Shown here piece after piece: positions 30,901 through 38,560 of a stretch of 64,000 nucleotides of DNA; the first letter of the stretch is position 1; every line of letters begins with the position of its first letter. The stretch is from Anabaena lutea FACHB-196. Lineage in GTDB: Bacteria; Cyanobacteriota; Cyanobacteriia; Cyanobacteriales; Nostocaceae. Where the stretch lies: assembly GCF_014698305.1 (NCBI RefSeq), contig NZ_JACJST010000005.1, positions 62,001-126,000 on the forward strand. Reading direction: 5' to 3'. The notes beneath the pieces are model-generated. The model ran no database searches. It had not been told where the DNA came from and worked only from the letters and a program-made list of their open reading frames with translations. Made by a program: the position numbers and the translations under genes.

Positions 30901-31965
30901 GCTGATCCTGATCAAATACAATTGCAAGCAATTCAACCTAAAAGAGAACAAATATTAGCAGGAATCAAAAAAATTGATCATTGGTTTAAACCAATAGAAA
31001 CAGCAGAAAAGTTATCTGATGATGTCAACCTGGAAGCGTTGATAAATATTTATCCTCATCTGCAAATACAATTAGCAAAACCAAAAACTTTTAATTTAGT
31101 AAATAACTCGAAATCATCAGTATTATCTGGTACATCAGATATTGTTTATCCTACTCAACAACAAAAGCAACGTCACACTAATGCTTTAAAAAGAGTTCAA
31201 GATAAAATTAATGAAGTTGTTGAAAAATTAAGTGAAAAATCTGAATTTCTGAAAACAGAACAAGAAATGGGTGGTTATCAAGTTGAAGTTCAAACAGCAA
31301 TTGAAAAAATTGCTCAAGTTTCCTTACCGCAACATTTACTCGATACCTTAAATTACTCTCTTCAAGTTGCTAATAGAAAACTAACTGATATTCAATATCA
31401 ATCAGAAATTAAAGTATCTTTAGATAAAATTGAAATTCTTTATAAAACTCTGAGTAATAACGCAACTCAACAGGATTACATTGATACTATTAATGAAATT
31501 GAAAACTTAACTAATGATGTTGTCAAACAAGAATCACATTATCAGCAAATAATTAATGACATTGAAACTAAATCTCAAAATTTAGTCCAAAAAATCGCAC
31601 TTTGGGAAGAAAGACTCAGAGGAATAACCAAAAATCAAGCACTAGAATTATCCCAAGAAATTAGTCAACAACAAAACCGTTTTACTCAACCAGAATTGGC
31701 ACAAAAAGTCCAGGAGATATTAGAAAAATTAAATCATATTATCTTAGAAAATCTTCAACAACAGGAAAATCAACAAGAAACTAATATCAAAAAACAAGAT
31801 GATACTGATTTAACATTAGAAAATATTAATAATCAAATACAAGCAATTCAATCTGAAAGTATAGAAAACCAAATTATTGCTTTATTTAAACAACTTCCTG
31901 TTTCTAGAAGACAAGAACTATATCAAAAATTAGCAGCATTCTTGAATAACCAGGAGGAAAATTAA
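27949..31965 (+). CDS. BrxC/PglY-like large P-loop ATPase
   Basis: 1338 residues. Walker A is DYGKGKSHF (G70 to S74), Walker B ILILFDELNAYL (D261, E262), followed by LALVCFTQIRPLK as a sensor strand and GCFPLHPLNSYLL, a block typical of the PglY/BrxC group. The middle and the C-terminal third (after about residue 1080) are rich in Glu, Lys and Gln and are probably coiled coil. In BREX and Pgl systems this protein is an essential ATPase of the anti-phage complex. The ribosome-binding site is GGGAGG. The stop overlaps the next ATG by one base. Very AT-rich, and no HIP1 site seen. The exact subfamily is not resolved. Confidence 0.8.
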   Translation: MQLNQIVTINESGMVANAVNFGMIADAEKNLLLCQGFVFNHSTLDVLDKIQKSYQSPNSSNIHLFVQDYGKGKSHFAVVAANYFKQLLDGSEIQGILNQIKIAAENNQGILEDLTAYKRRNPKHLVICISGDEGIDLRQIFLKSLRQTLENEGITDSLAQQLCQKPLEYLYNLTEEQINQVNHFLETTGNQFGDFDSLIDLLEKDNYRVISTVKEISRQLNKGFAIDFDTDLKIEEILAELINQLCSGENAKYAGILILFDELNAYLQAWAKDSFNSGGLTLQSITNICENNKSKLALVCFTQIRPLKSVPSQSADDYKKLASRLEIAESTYEPISSLELVIKALLPKQDNTNLWNQFFQIWNNTLLTDSRKSHEHRINIYRERGWSLQEFNNTLTIGCFPLHPLNSYLLCNLDFTQGRTAIQYIKEDVKNFINSQPVEKNGKLNYLAPISLIDAFKDNFYQPEFYRHYSEYQKAYDTIAASATVEEIAVLKGLLLFYVSHNKLHKPASEKHDFILSELTGLSEKQTKETLEKLTQDRKVIYFNSGDNTYRFYAGSNLLEISQEIAEEASKQANKISVNLAVNHCQKEVITYLQFDKIEGTAFIEKNQLLNDEWFFEYKFYSITDFEQALSDYKTIENSAGKGIFAYVLAETIEEIQYIRTKVNQLISQSKHKDSIAVTIPNKPVREICVDLLKLDIIRRKTTAEKQEAGTALQQLSKELQDKIKRKIKEVIASANYYCLNLDELNTIEKQDRESIVSHLLSNLYSFVPPIAKNDKMALKSSTGNTIIGYLAKRLLEDDLNPTKFPNQSYHTLVTQVFINSWGLFKTASQKYSVQIPTNKNVITAWNKIDELTALRNKQQTSINIDKIWQELSKPPFGYNEYTFTMLFVGWISYHRAEVTLKGNFGIPKTKKDQVSIEERAIKDWVTTNVFDKPKDFVNEWILTSVKKPQLIRSQPVICPEIPEKCDYNQAQKLIEKIDQFINSADPDQIQLQAIQPKREQILAGIKKIDHWFKPIETAEKLSDDVNLEALINIYPHLQIQLAKPKTFNLVNNSKSSVLSGTSDIVYPTQQQKQRHTNALKRVQDKINEVVEKLSEKSEFLKTEQEMGGYQVEVQTAIEKIAQVSLPQHLLDTLNYSLQVANRKLTDIQYQSEIKVSLDKIEILYKTLSNNATQQDYIDTINEIENLTNDVVKQESHYQQIINDIETKSQNLVQKIALWEERLRGITKNQALELSQEISQQQNRFTQPELAQKVQEILEKLNHIILENLQQQENQQETNIKKQDDTDLTLENINNQIQAIQSESIENQIIALFKQLPVSRRQELYQKLAAFLNNQEEN

Positions 31966-32615
31966 TGAGTAAAATCATTTTAGATTCTACTGGTTCATAT
32001 CCACCAGAAAATAACCACATTGTCATTTCTACAGAAGTAGAATGGTTAAAACATTTTACCCTGGAACACGATCATTATTGGATTAAAGGTAAAGCACTTT
32101 GTAACTGGACTGAAGAATGGTTAAGAGTATGGAATAAATTAGATTTAATTGTTGAGACAAAACAACCACAAGATAATAAACAAGATATCAATATTGATAT
32201 TTCTACCCCAGAAATTGAAGAAATTACTAATAAATTTACTGAAACTGTAATAGTTAATTGTGTAGGTAAATGTGAAGGTTCAACACCAGGAGAATTAACC
32301 ATTACAATTCATAATTATTATCCCATAACTTTGAGTAATCTGCATCTAACTATTAATGAGTTACGCAATTTTCAAAATGTAGAACTTCCAGATTTTACTA
32401 TTCCTCCTCATGATAAAATTATTCATCCAATGATAATTAGTGAATATCCTAAATTACCACCAGACAAAAATAAAATGACTATTAAATTATCTGGTAAACT
32501 AACCTTTAGTTTTAATGATGATGATTTAGGAGAATCAAAACTTGACTCGGAATCATATATTACTATTAAACAAATTTACAATAGTGGTTTTCAAGGAGAT
32601 TTAGATGACTTCTAA
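31965..32615 (+). CDS. Unknown protein of the cassette with beta-rich C-terminal half
   Basis: 216 residues, not recognised. There is no signal peptide or membrane segment. Residues 1-60 include aromatic and charged segments (TEVEWLKHFTLEHDHYWIKG); residues 95-210 alternate hydrophobic and polar positions (ELTITIHNYYPITLSNLHLTI) with prolines, suggesting an immunoglobulin-like beta sandwich. Its ATG overlaps the stop of the large ATPase (TAATG), and its end overlaps the BrxL-like start by 11 bases, so it is made in step with both ATPases and may bridge them. No function is claimed. Confidence 0.75.
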   Translation: MSKIILDSTGSYPPENNHIVISTEVEWLKHFTLEHDHYWIKGKALCNWTEEWLRVWNKLDLIVETKQPQDNKQDINIDISTPEIEEITNKFTETVIVNCVGKCEGSTPGELTITIHNYYPITLSNLHLTINELRNFQNVELPDFTIPPHDKIIHPMIISEYPKLPPDKNKMTIKLSGKLTFSFNDDDLGESKLDSESYITIKQIYNSGFQGDLDDF

Positions 32616-34062
32616 TTACAATAATGATTTGGTTCAACAATTCTTTCAAATATACAGTATTGATAAAAAACGCTTACCTTCTAGTGGACTAACTAATTTA
32701 GGTATTCCTAGTTTTGTTGCAGAGTGGTTACTAGATAAAAAAGTTCCGGGAAATGGAATTTTAAACGATCTAGAATTAGCAATTATTAATGATTTTGTGC
32801 AGAGAGCTTTTCCCAGAAAAGATGATCAAGAAGTTATTAAATTTAAACTTACTCAAGGACAAACCCATAAATTAATTGCACTATTACAAGTAAGAATAAA
32901 ATTAGACTCAAACTCTAAACAAATTCCTGAACCTTTAGCGAATATTCCACTTTTAAATTTTTCAGATTGTGAAATTTCCACAGATATTGTAGAACGTTAT
33001 CAAAAGTTATTGAGACAAGGGGTATGGGGTAAAATTACTTTGCGTCTGAAAAGCAATATGAATAATAATTTTAGAGTATCAGTTATTGATTTTGATCCTT
33101 TCCAATCTTCGGAAGTTGATTTACAACAATACGCTCAATATCGTTCTCAGTTTACCACAGAACAATGGCGAGATTTAATGTTTTGTTCAATGGGTTTTAA
33201 TCCTGAACATCCAAATTATAATTATCGCTCAAAAACATGGATGTTAACTAGATTAATTCCCTTAGTTGAATCTAATTATCATATTATGGAATTAGCGCCC
33301 AAAGGAACAGGAAAAAGTTTTGTTTATGAAAATATCAATAACAAAGTCTCTGTAGTGAGTGGAGGTAAAATAACACCTGCAAAATTATTTATTGATGGTC
33401 AAACTAAATCAGTGGGTTTATTAGGACGTTATGATGTAGTGGTTTTAGACGAAATTCAAAGTTTAACTTTTGATAATCCTGATGAAATTATTGGACCTTT
33501 AAAAACCTATCTTGCAAATGGACGTTATAACCGTTCTGGGTTTTCTGATATTCCTATTTCTAGTGATTGTTCTTTAGTATTATTAGGTAACATTGAACTA
33601 GATGGAGATCAACGTCCTAAACATAGATATAATTTAATGAATAATTTACCTAAATTTTTATGGGAAACCGCATTTTTAGATCGTTTCTCTGGTATTTTAC
33701 CCGGTTGGGAAATTCCTAAGTTTCAAAGGGATATGATTGCTAATCAAATAGGTTTAAAAATGGACTTTTTTGGAGAAGCATTATTATCTTTAAGAAGAGA
33801 TAATCGTTTTTATCAATATGCTGAACAACATACTCAATTTGATCATCAAACTATTACAGTTAGAGATGAAAAAGCAATTCTCAAAACAGCATCAGGTTTT
33901 TTAAAAATCCTTTATCCCCATTTGCAATTAACTTTACAAGATTATCAACGAGATTGTTTAGAACCTGCTAGAGAAATTCGTCAACAAATTCGCAATATCT
34001 TATACAATCTTGATGATGAATATAAGAAATATGGTAAAGAAATTTATGTTGATGTTAAATGA
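32605..34062 (+). CDS. BrxL-like AAA+ ATPase, short form without Lon protease domain
   Basis: 485 residues. An N-terminal domain of about 200 residues precedes an AAA+ core with Walker A APKGTGKS (A231 to S238, K237), the GLLGRYDVVVLDEIQSL Walker B (D282, E283), sensor VLLGNIELDGD and arginine-finger region FLDRFSGILPGWEIPK. This is the BrxL fold of BREX systems. The Lon-type Ser-Lys protease domain of full-length BrxL (about 670-690 residues) is missing. A shorter family of about this length exists, so it need not be a truncation. BrxL rings act on DNA in BREX defence. It is the last gene of the operon. Confidence 0.85.
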   Translation: MTSNYNNDLVQQFFQIYSIDKKRLPSSGLTNLGIPSFVAEWLLDKKVPGNGILNDLELAIINDFVQRAFPRKDDQEVIKFKLTQGQTHKLIALLQVRIKLDSNSKQIPEPLANIPLLNFSDCEISTDIVERYQKLLRQGVWGKITLRLKSNMNNNFRVSVIDFDPFQSSEVDLQQYAQYRSQFTTEQWRDLMFCSMGFNPEHPNYNYRSKTWMLTRLIPLVESNYHIMELAPKGTGKSFVYENINNKVSVVSGGKITPAKLFIDGQTKSVGLLGRYDVVVLDEIQSLTFDNPDEIIGPLKTYLANGRYNRSGFSDIPISSDCSLVLLGNIELDGDQRPKHRYNLMNNLPKFLWETAFLDRFSGILPGWEIPKFQRDMIANQIGLKMDFFGEALLSLRRDNRFYQYAEQHTQFDHQTITVRDEKAILKTASGFLKILYPHLQLTLQDYQRDCLEPAREIRQQIRNILYNLDDEYKKYGKEIYVDVK

Positions 34063-34148
34063 TTTTTAAAATTTAAATATCCACAATAAAGTTCATCAAA
34101 ATCCCAACCTAAAAAATTATTCTTGAGTCGCAGTGAAATAATTTTCAT
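34047..34148 (-). pseudogene. Possible 5' fragment of an AAA ATPase gene at the island edge
   Basis: Read on the minus strand from ATG 34148, the first codons give MKIISLRLKNNFLGWDFDEL, which resembles the opening strands of SMC/AAA-type ATPases (Leu-rich strand, Asn, Phe, then acidic strand). It then runs to a stop after 33 codons inside the antisense of the BrxL-like 3' end. No P-loop follows. It may be the stump of a gene cut when the cassette arrived. The frame is short, so chance is a serious alternative. Confidence 0.3.
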
Positions 34149-34290
34149 AATTTTCAAAAGGTTTGATTATTGTATTTAACTTAAAATAAAAGTTTAATGA
34201 AATTTTCATGAATCAACTCAATTATTTCGACATTTTCGCCTATAATAAATAGCTTAATTTAACAGCATTGATTTTCAAGGATGTAAGATT

Positions 34291-34488
34291 ATGATCATTA
34301 CTTTAATAGTCGCTTGGATAATATTTGTTATACTTTGGAAATTAGTAAAAACCACTATCAAAACTGCTGTTACTTTTGCAGCGATAGTGGTTTTATTATA
34401 CTTTGGTTTTGGGATTACACCCCAAGATATTTGGCAGAAACTAGCTGAAATTACTCAAAACATTTCCCAAATCTCTGTACGTAATTAA
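34291..34488 (+). CDS. Small membrane protein, unknown
   Basis: 65 residues with two hydrophobic segments (about residues 2-16 and 24-43) separated by KLVKTTIKTA, then a polar C-terminal tail. AAGGATG lies six bases before the ATG, and a TATAAT at 34241-34246 may be its -10 element. I have the impression of close relatives in other Nostocaceae but cannot name a family. Probably a membrane-anchored small protein. Confidence 0.65.
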   Translation: MIITLIVAWIIFVILWKLVKTTIKTAVTFAAIVVLLYFGFGITPQDIWQKLAEITQNISQISVRN

Positions 34489-34526
34489 TCCCAGTTCAGG
34501 AGCCTTAATTTTGAATTTTTAACTGA

Positions 34527-35024
34527 TTACTTATGTGATGTAGCAATCTTTGCCAATGCATCTTTGAATGTAGGAGGTAGCTGACGCATAATTTTACCTC
34601 TTTCACGGTCTAATGCAACTAGCGTCACTTGGGCAGTCAGATATAATTGCTGCTCATCAGTGGAAACTATCTTATAATCCCAATTAATTCGGACACCCGT
34701 TACCTCAGCCATACGGGTTTTTACCAACGCCATCATCCCTAATTGAAGTGACCGATGATAGCGTACCGACAATTCTACAACAGGCAAGTCACAGCCTAAA
34801 GCTACTAAATCAGCAAATTCAATACCTATGGAGCGCAAACATTCTACTCGCGCTTCTTCCATCCAAGTTAAATAAGTACCATGCCAAACAATGCCTCCAT
34901 AATCGGTGTGGTGAGGTTGCACTCTCACAGGATATTCAAACCAATTATCAAATTCCGCTTTCGTCACCCTGTCAATGGCGCTGATTGGTGGTAGTTGTGG
35001 TTGATTTGGTGTTTCTTCAGACAT
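34527..35024 (-). CDS. Acyl-CoA thioesterase, 4HBT hot-dog family
   Basis: 165 residues from ATG 35024; the alternative is an in-frame TTG ten codons earlier. The motif HHTDYGGIVWHGTYLTWMEEAR near residue 35 contains the catalytic Asp and the long central helix of 4-hydroxybenzoyl-CoA thioesterase-like proteins, and VVELSVRYHRSLQLG follows. In cyanobacteria a member of this family hydrolyses 1,4-dihydroxy-2-naphthoyl-CoA in phylloquinone synthesis; whether this is that enzyme cannot be told from sequence by eye. Cytosolic and monocistronic. Confidence 0.88.
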   Translation of the reverse strand: MSEETPNQPQLPPISAIDRVTKAEFDNWFEYPVRVQPHHTDYGGIVWHGTYLTWMEEARVECLRSIGIEFADLVALGCDLPVVELSVRYHRSLQLGMMALVKTRMAEVTGVRINWDYKIVSTDEQQLYLTAQVTLVALDRERGKIMRQLPPTFKDALAKIATSHK

Positions 35025-35265
35025 CTTAAATCTTTGGAGTAGCAACTTTGACAAGCTACCGAATAATTTTTCTGATTAATGGGTAATAGGTTTAATTCCT
35101 CCCCATTAGATTTTAGCAGACGCTGAAAAACACTTAACAAATCAGTTAAAAAACAGTCAATTTCCGGTAATGGTGAATAGGTAATAGGTGTTCACGAATC
35201 AAGCTACTATTACCTTTTTCCCAATTACCAACAAGTAGAACCCGTTTGCCATCGATTTTAACAAC

Positions 35266-35610
35266 TTAGCCTTTCGTGACAAGGGTTTTATTCCCTGTAG
35301 AAGTTTGCATAGATTGCTTGACAAGATTTGCTAGTTCTTGCAATTGGTTAATTGCCTCTGCACCTTCTAATTTCATTAGCTCGCGGTCATCCCGCATTTC
35401 AGTCCAAGTAATTCCGTAATCTGATACTAGAAAGCGAATTAGGTGGCTGTCTCCCAAGCTCACCATAAACGAAGCACTATTCATTTGGTCGCCACAGGTA
35501 TAGCAGGAAGCTAGATAGCCGCTCCGTTCTAATACTATTGCCAAGGCTTGCAGGTTCATTACCAAGTCTTGGACAAATTGTCTATGTTGATGTGCCAGTC
35601 TCAGAAACAC
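35266..35610 (-). CDS. DUF1815 family protein
   Basis: 114 residues from GTG 35610, fixed by a perfect GGAGG six bases upstream. FLRLAHQHRQFVQDLVMNLQALA and SCYTCGDQMNSASFMVSLGD are characteristic of DUF1815, a small cytosolic family limited to cyanobacteria and of unknown function. The CYTCGDQ cysteines could bind metal or be redox active. A strong 13-bp hairpin lies about 65 bases upstream of the start. Confidence 0.88.
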   Translation of the reverse strand: MFLRLAHQHRQFVQDLVMNLQALAIVLERSGYLASCYTCGDQMNSASFMVSLGDSHLIRFLVSDYGITWTEMRDDRELMKLEGAEAINQLQELANLVKQSMQTSTGNKTLVTKG

Positions 35611-35674
35611 TTTTTTCCTCCAGACACCACAGTCATTTGAGTCTCTTTTATATTTTCTTTAGATTTTCCCATTC

Positions 35675-35708
35675 TTTGATATTGTAAACTATTCATTACA
35701 ATATCAAA
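35675..35708. promoter_or_regulatory. 13-bp inverted repeat upstream of the DUF1815 gene
   Basis: TTTGATATTGTAA (35675-35687) and its exact complement TTACAATATCAAA (35696-35708) flank an 8-base loop. The position, 65-98 bases before the GTG start, suits an operator for a dimeric regulator or a structured leader. Confidence 0.55.
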
Positions 35709-36413
35709 AGAACAGTAAAGTTTGTAATTAGTCACCTTGCTTAGGGTAGTAGATAACGATTAGAGTTGTCGTATCAAACTATTCAATTTGCAAGATTATA
35801 ATTTCAGCTATAATCTCTAAAATTAACATTGTCTTTAGACATTTCTGTGATTGTCGCCTCTTACTTACAGCAATCCGCCTTCAGCGTAACTCAAATCTGG
35901 TGCTAGTCAAATACAGAAAAGCTCCATATTAAAGTTTTATAGGCAGTTTGCAGCACTATTCAAGGTATTCATTTACTCTAGCGCGACTTTTCGGATTTTT
36001 GCTTCTATCTATAGTGTAGTGAAATTCTTCTTTACATTACCGAAACAGTGCTGAGTAAAAATATAACACTAGTTGTCCTCAGCACAAAAAGGTTAGGATT
36101 GATGGGAGATGGGAAGATGGGGTGACGCGGGGATGGGGTGACGCTCTTACGCGGAGAGTTTGGAATTATAAGTAGTTAAGCAAACTTGATATAGCAACTG
36201 CCAACATGGTTCGGATAACAACTGTAGTGCTAACGCACTGCGTAACCCATTGATAAAACCTATACACCAAAAGACTTTTTACACTGTCACCTGTCACCTG
36301 CCATATCACATTTCTGGTGAACTCTGTGTAGGCTTTCGCCTAGCATCTCCTAGAGAAGCCTTGTCAAAGAGTAAAAGTAATCAGAATCTCCGCGTATACA
36401 AAAACGGAGATTG
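35709..36413. other. Gene-free stretch with repeats
   Basis: About 700 bases without a supported gene. It contains a GGGAGATGGG/GACGCGG type heptamer-rich patch at about 36106-36158, and a hairpin-rich patch at 36320-36362 (GTAGGCTTTCGCCTAGC...CTAGAGAAG) that resembles a decayed copy of a dispersed Nostocales repeat. Confidence 0.5.
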
Positions 36414-36629
36414 TTAATCTACTATTTGCCACCAACCAAAAGCAGGGCCGATAAAACGGATAGTTACCCATGCTACAACCATTAAACCAATGCCGAACCA
36501 AGCCCCACGAGTAGTTAAACTCACAAATAGTTCAGCTTGAGATTTAGTGATGGGAACCCAGGGTAAGATGGGAGTGTCTTGACCGTATTGTTCACCAAGT
36601 GTGGTTTTCCGACGTTTTGCTTCACCCAT
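36414..36629 (-). CDS. DUF2839 family small membrane protein
   Basis: 71 residues from ATG 36629, giving the conserved start MGEAKRRKTTLGEQYGQ; the in-frame TTG seven codons upstream adds residues not typical of the family. PWVPITKSQAE precedes one hydrophobic segment near the C-terminus (GAWFGIGLMVVAWVTIRFIG). DUF2839 is a cyanobacterial family of unknown function, predicted to be an inner-membrane protein. Confidence 0.88.
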   Translation of the reverse strand: MGEAKRRKTTLGEQYGQDTPILPWVPITKSQAELFVSLTTRGAWFGIGLMVVAWVTIRFIGPAFGWWQIVD

Positions 36630-36783
36630 AATTAGCAATTCAAAATTCAATTTAGGTTCTTAGTATATGTTCCCAGACATTGTGAGATCTGGATCTTGTT
36701 GAGAAATTTCATCTCTCGTCTCAAATGGCGACGATTTAACTTGATGATAACTGTTGGGCTGATCTTTTCTTATTCATTATTGC

Positions 36784-38376
36784 TCAATCAGGATCTTGGT
36801 CATTAGTCTGAGAAAACAGACTGGGATCGAGATAGTTCAAACGGGCTAGAGGACTTAGGGAAGCGAGAATTTGAGCGCCGTAGCTGCGGTTAACGACACG
36901 ACTATCCAGTAAAGCTACGATACCTTGATTTTCGCGGACGGGAGCGATCGCTCTTTGCAATTCATTCAAAGCCGTGGGTAACAAGTACAGACGAAACCAA
37001 TCTTGGTGCGATCGCTTGTAATGAGCCACCCTACCTGCCACTAAAGGATTTTCCAGAGATGGTAAAGGCAAAGTTGCAATCATTAACAACCTGGGTGCAG
37101 GTAAAACAGTTTGATGCTCCCGCCAATATTCCCACCCAGTTACTAAAATACCATTTTCATCCAAACAAGTTTTTTCTACCTGCACCCGCGAGCCAAATTC
37201 CGAAGCCAAAATTGCCCCCACTCTCGACTTAAGTGGCACATCTCCCACTAACACCACCGTTAGCCCCGGTGCTGTAGCACTCAAGCACACCAGAGTGCGG
37301 ACTTTGTGAATAAATGCTGCTTGAAATTCCGGTGTATTGGGTAGAGGCAACTTATAGGGTACATAAAGTTGAATAGCTTCCCCTTGACTATCAGATGAGA
37401 ACTTCAAGCAAGTTACATCCTCCAACCCCAAACGCTGACGAAATAGAGGAGCCTCTGTTTCCGATTCCAAAGCACTGCCAACTAAAACTACAGGTTGCCG
37501 CTGCCAAATAGGAGCAAGAATTTTTCCAAACTCAATCGGGGCATAATGTAAAGAAAATAAACCTTGACGACGGTCAATAGTAGCCCAGAATAGGGGAAGA
37601 GAGGAAAGATTTTCATCAAGACTGTGAAATTGCTGCCAGAAATGTTTCCAAGCATCTGGAAGACAAGTTTGATCTAAAGCCAAAAACAGACGTTGCAGAA
37701 TTTCTGTTTCTGGCTGAGAAATCAGATAACACTCATAGGGATTTTCTGGATGCTGAAATAGTTCATGTGTCAGTTTTACCCTGGCTTCACGAATTACCTC
37801 AGTTTCATAGGGACAAGCCAACATCAGTTGCTCCCAATCATGGGGTTGAATATCTTCAGTCAGCTGATGACGCACCCAATCTTCCAAATCGTCAACACCA
37901 TCAATAATTGTGGGAATATTTGGAGGAAATGGGTTTTGAGTAGCAAACTGACCTTTTAACCAAGCTTCTGGGGAAGTTAACAGCAGCCCTTGAAACTCAG
38001 GATTAGGCCAAGCGTCACCGCTTCTAATCGGTTTGTTCGCTGGTAGCCATTGCTGTAACCGGGGAATTTCTACTAACAGCAAGCGTTGCTGCACAGTTTC
38101 TGTGGCAACAATGATTACAGGCCCATGCCACATTAAAGCAGAGGCAACAAAACTTGTGCGATATCGTCCTTGATAACCGCAAACTGCCCCTACTTGAATT
38201 AAAGCACTACGTCCCAAGCGCAAGGCGCGTGCTACCAACCTGGCCATCGTCAAGTGATGGGGCCAAGAAGGAAACCCCGCCTGCGATCGCAGGAAGTTAT
38301 GTAGTGACAAATGAACTTCTGCCTCAATCACACGCTTTTCATCCCATAACAAGTGACTTTTTCCGAACTGCCCCAT
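36784..38376 (-). CDS. DinG-like helicase homologue with degenerate ATPase motifs
   Basis: 530 residues. The overall pattern follows XPD/DinG superfamily-2 helicases: PHHLTMARLVARALRLGRSALIQVG before the Walker A site, and VALLDSRVVNRSYGAQILASL at the end. Walker A reads AVCGYQGRYRTS with no GKT, the DEAH box is replaced by IIDGVDDLED, and motif VI (QGxGRLIR) by QRAIAPVRENQG. It should therefore not hydrolyse ATP. It may bind DNA or RNA as a structural paralogue. The frame is intact with a proper ATG start, so it is not an obvious pseudogene. Confidence 0.8.
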   Translation of the reverse strand: MGQFGKSHLLWDEKRVIEAEVHLSLHNFLRSQAGFPSWPHHLTMARLVARALRLGRSALIQVGAVCGYQGRYRTSFVASALMWHGPVIIVATETVQQRLLLVEIPRLQQWLPANKPIRSGDAWPNPEFQGLLLTSPEAWLKGQFATQNPFPPNIPTIIDGVDDLEDWVRHQLTEDIQPHDWEQLMLACPYETEVIREARVKLTHELFQHPENPYECYLISQPETEILQRLFLALDQTCLPDAWKHFWQQFHSLDENLSSLPLFWATIDRRQGLFSLHYAPIEFGKILAPIWQRQPVVLVGSALESETEAPLFRQRLGLEDVTCLKFSSDSQGEAIQLYVPYKLPLPNTPEFQAAFIHKVRTLVCLSATAPGLTVVLVGDVPLKSRVGAILASEFGSRVQVEKTCLDENGILVTGWEYWREHQTVLPAPRLLMIATLPLPSLENPLVAGRVAHYKRSHQDWFRLYLLPTALNELQRAIAPVRENQGIVALLDSRVVNRSYGAQILASLSPLARLNYLDPSLFSQTNDQDPD

Positions 38377-38399
38377 TTCTATTATGTTGTCATTAGTCA

Positions 38400-38456
38400 G
38401 GGGTGATTGGTAATTGGTAATTGGTAATCGGTGATAGGTGATAGGTGATAGGTAAT
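38400..38456 (+). repeat. Heptamer tandem repeats (GGTAATT / GGTGATA)
   Basis: Consecutive copies of GGTAATT then GGTGATA between the DinG-like and M48 genes, which are divergent. A C-rich array (CCCCGTG/TCCCCGC) follows to about 38515. STRR-type repeats in a promoter region. Confidence 0.8.
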
Positions 38457-38560
38457 TAAGTTATTCTTAATTTTCTCCGCGTCCCCGTGTCCCCGCGTCC
38501 CCGTGTCTCCCCTGTTTCCCGTTCCCTGTCATCTGTCCCTTATTCCCTCTTCCCTAAATT

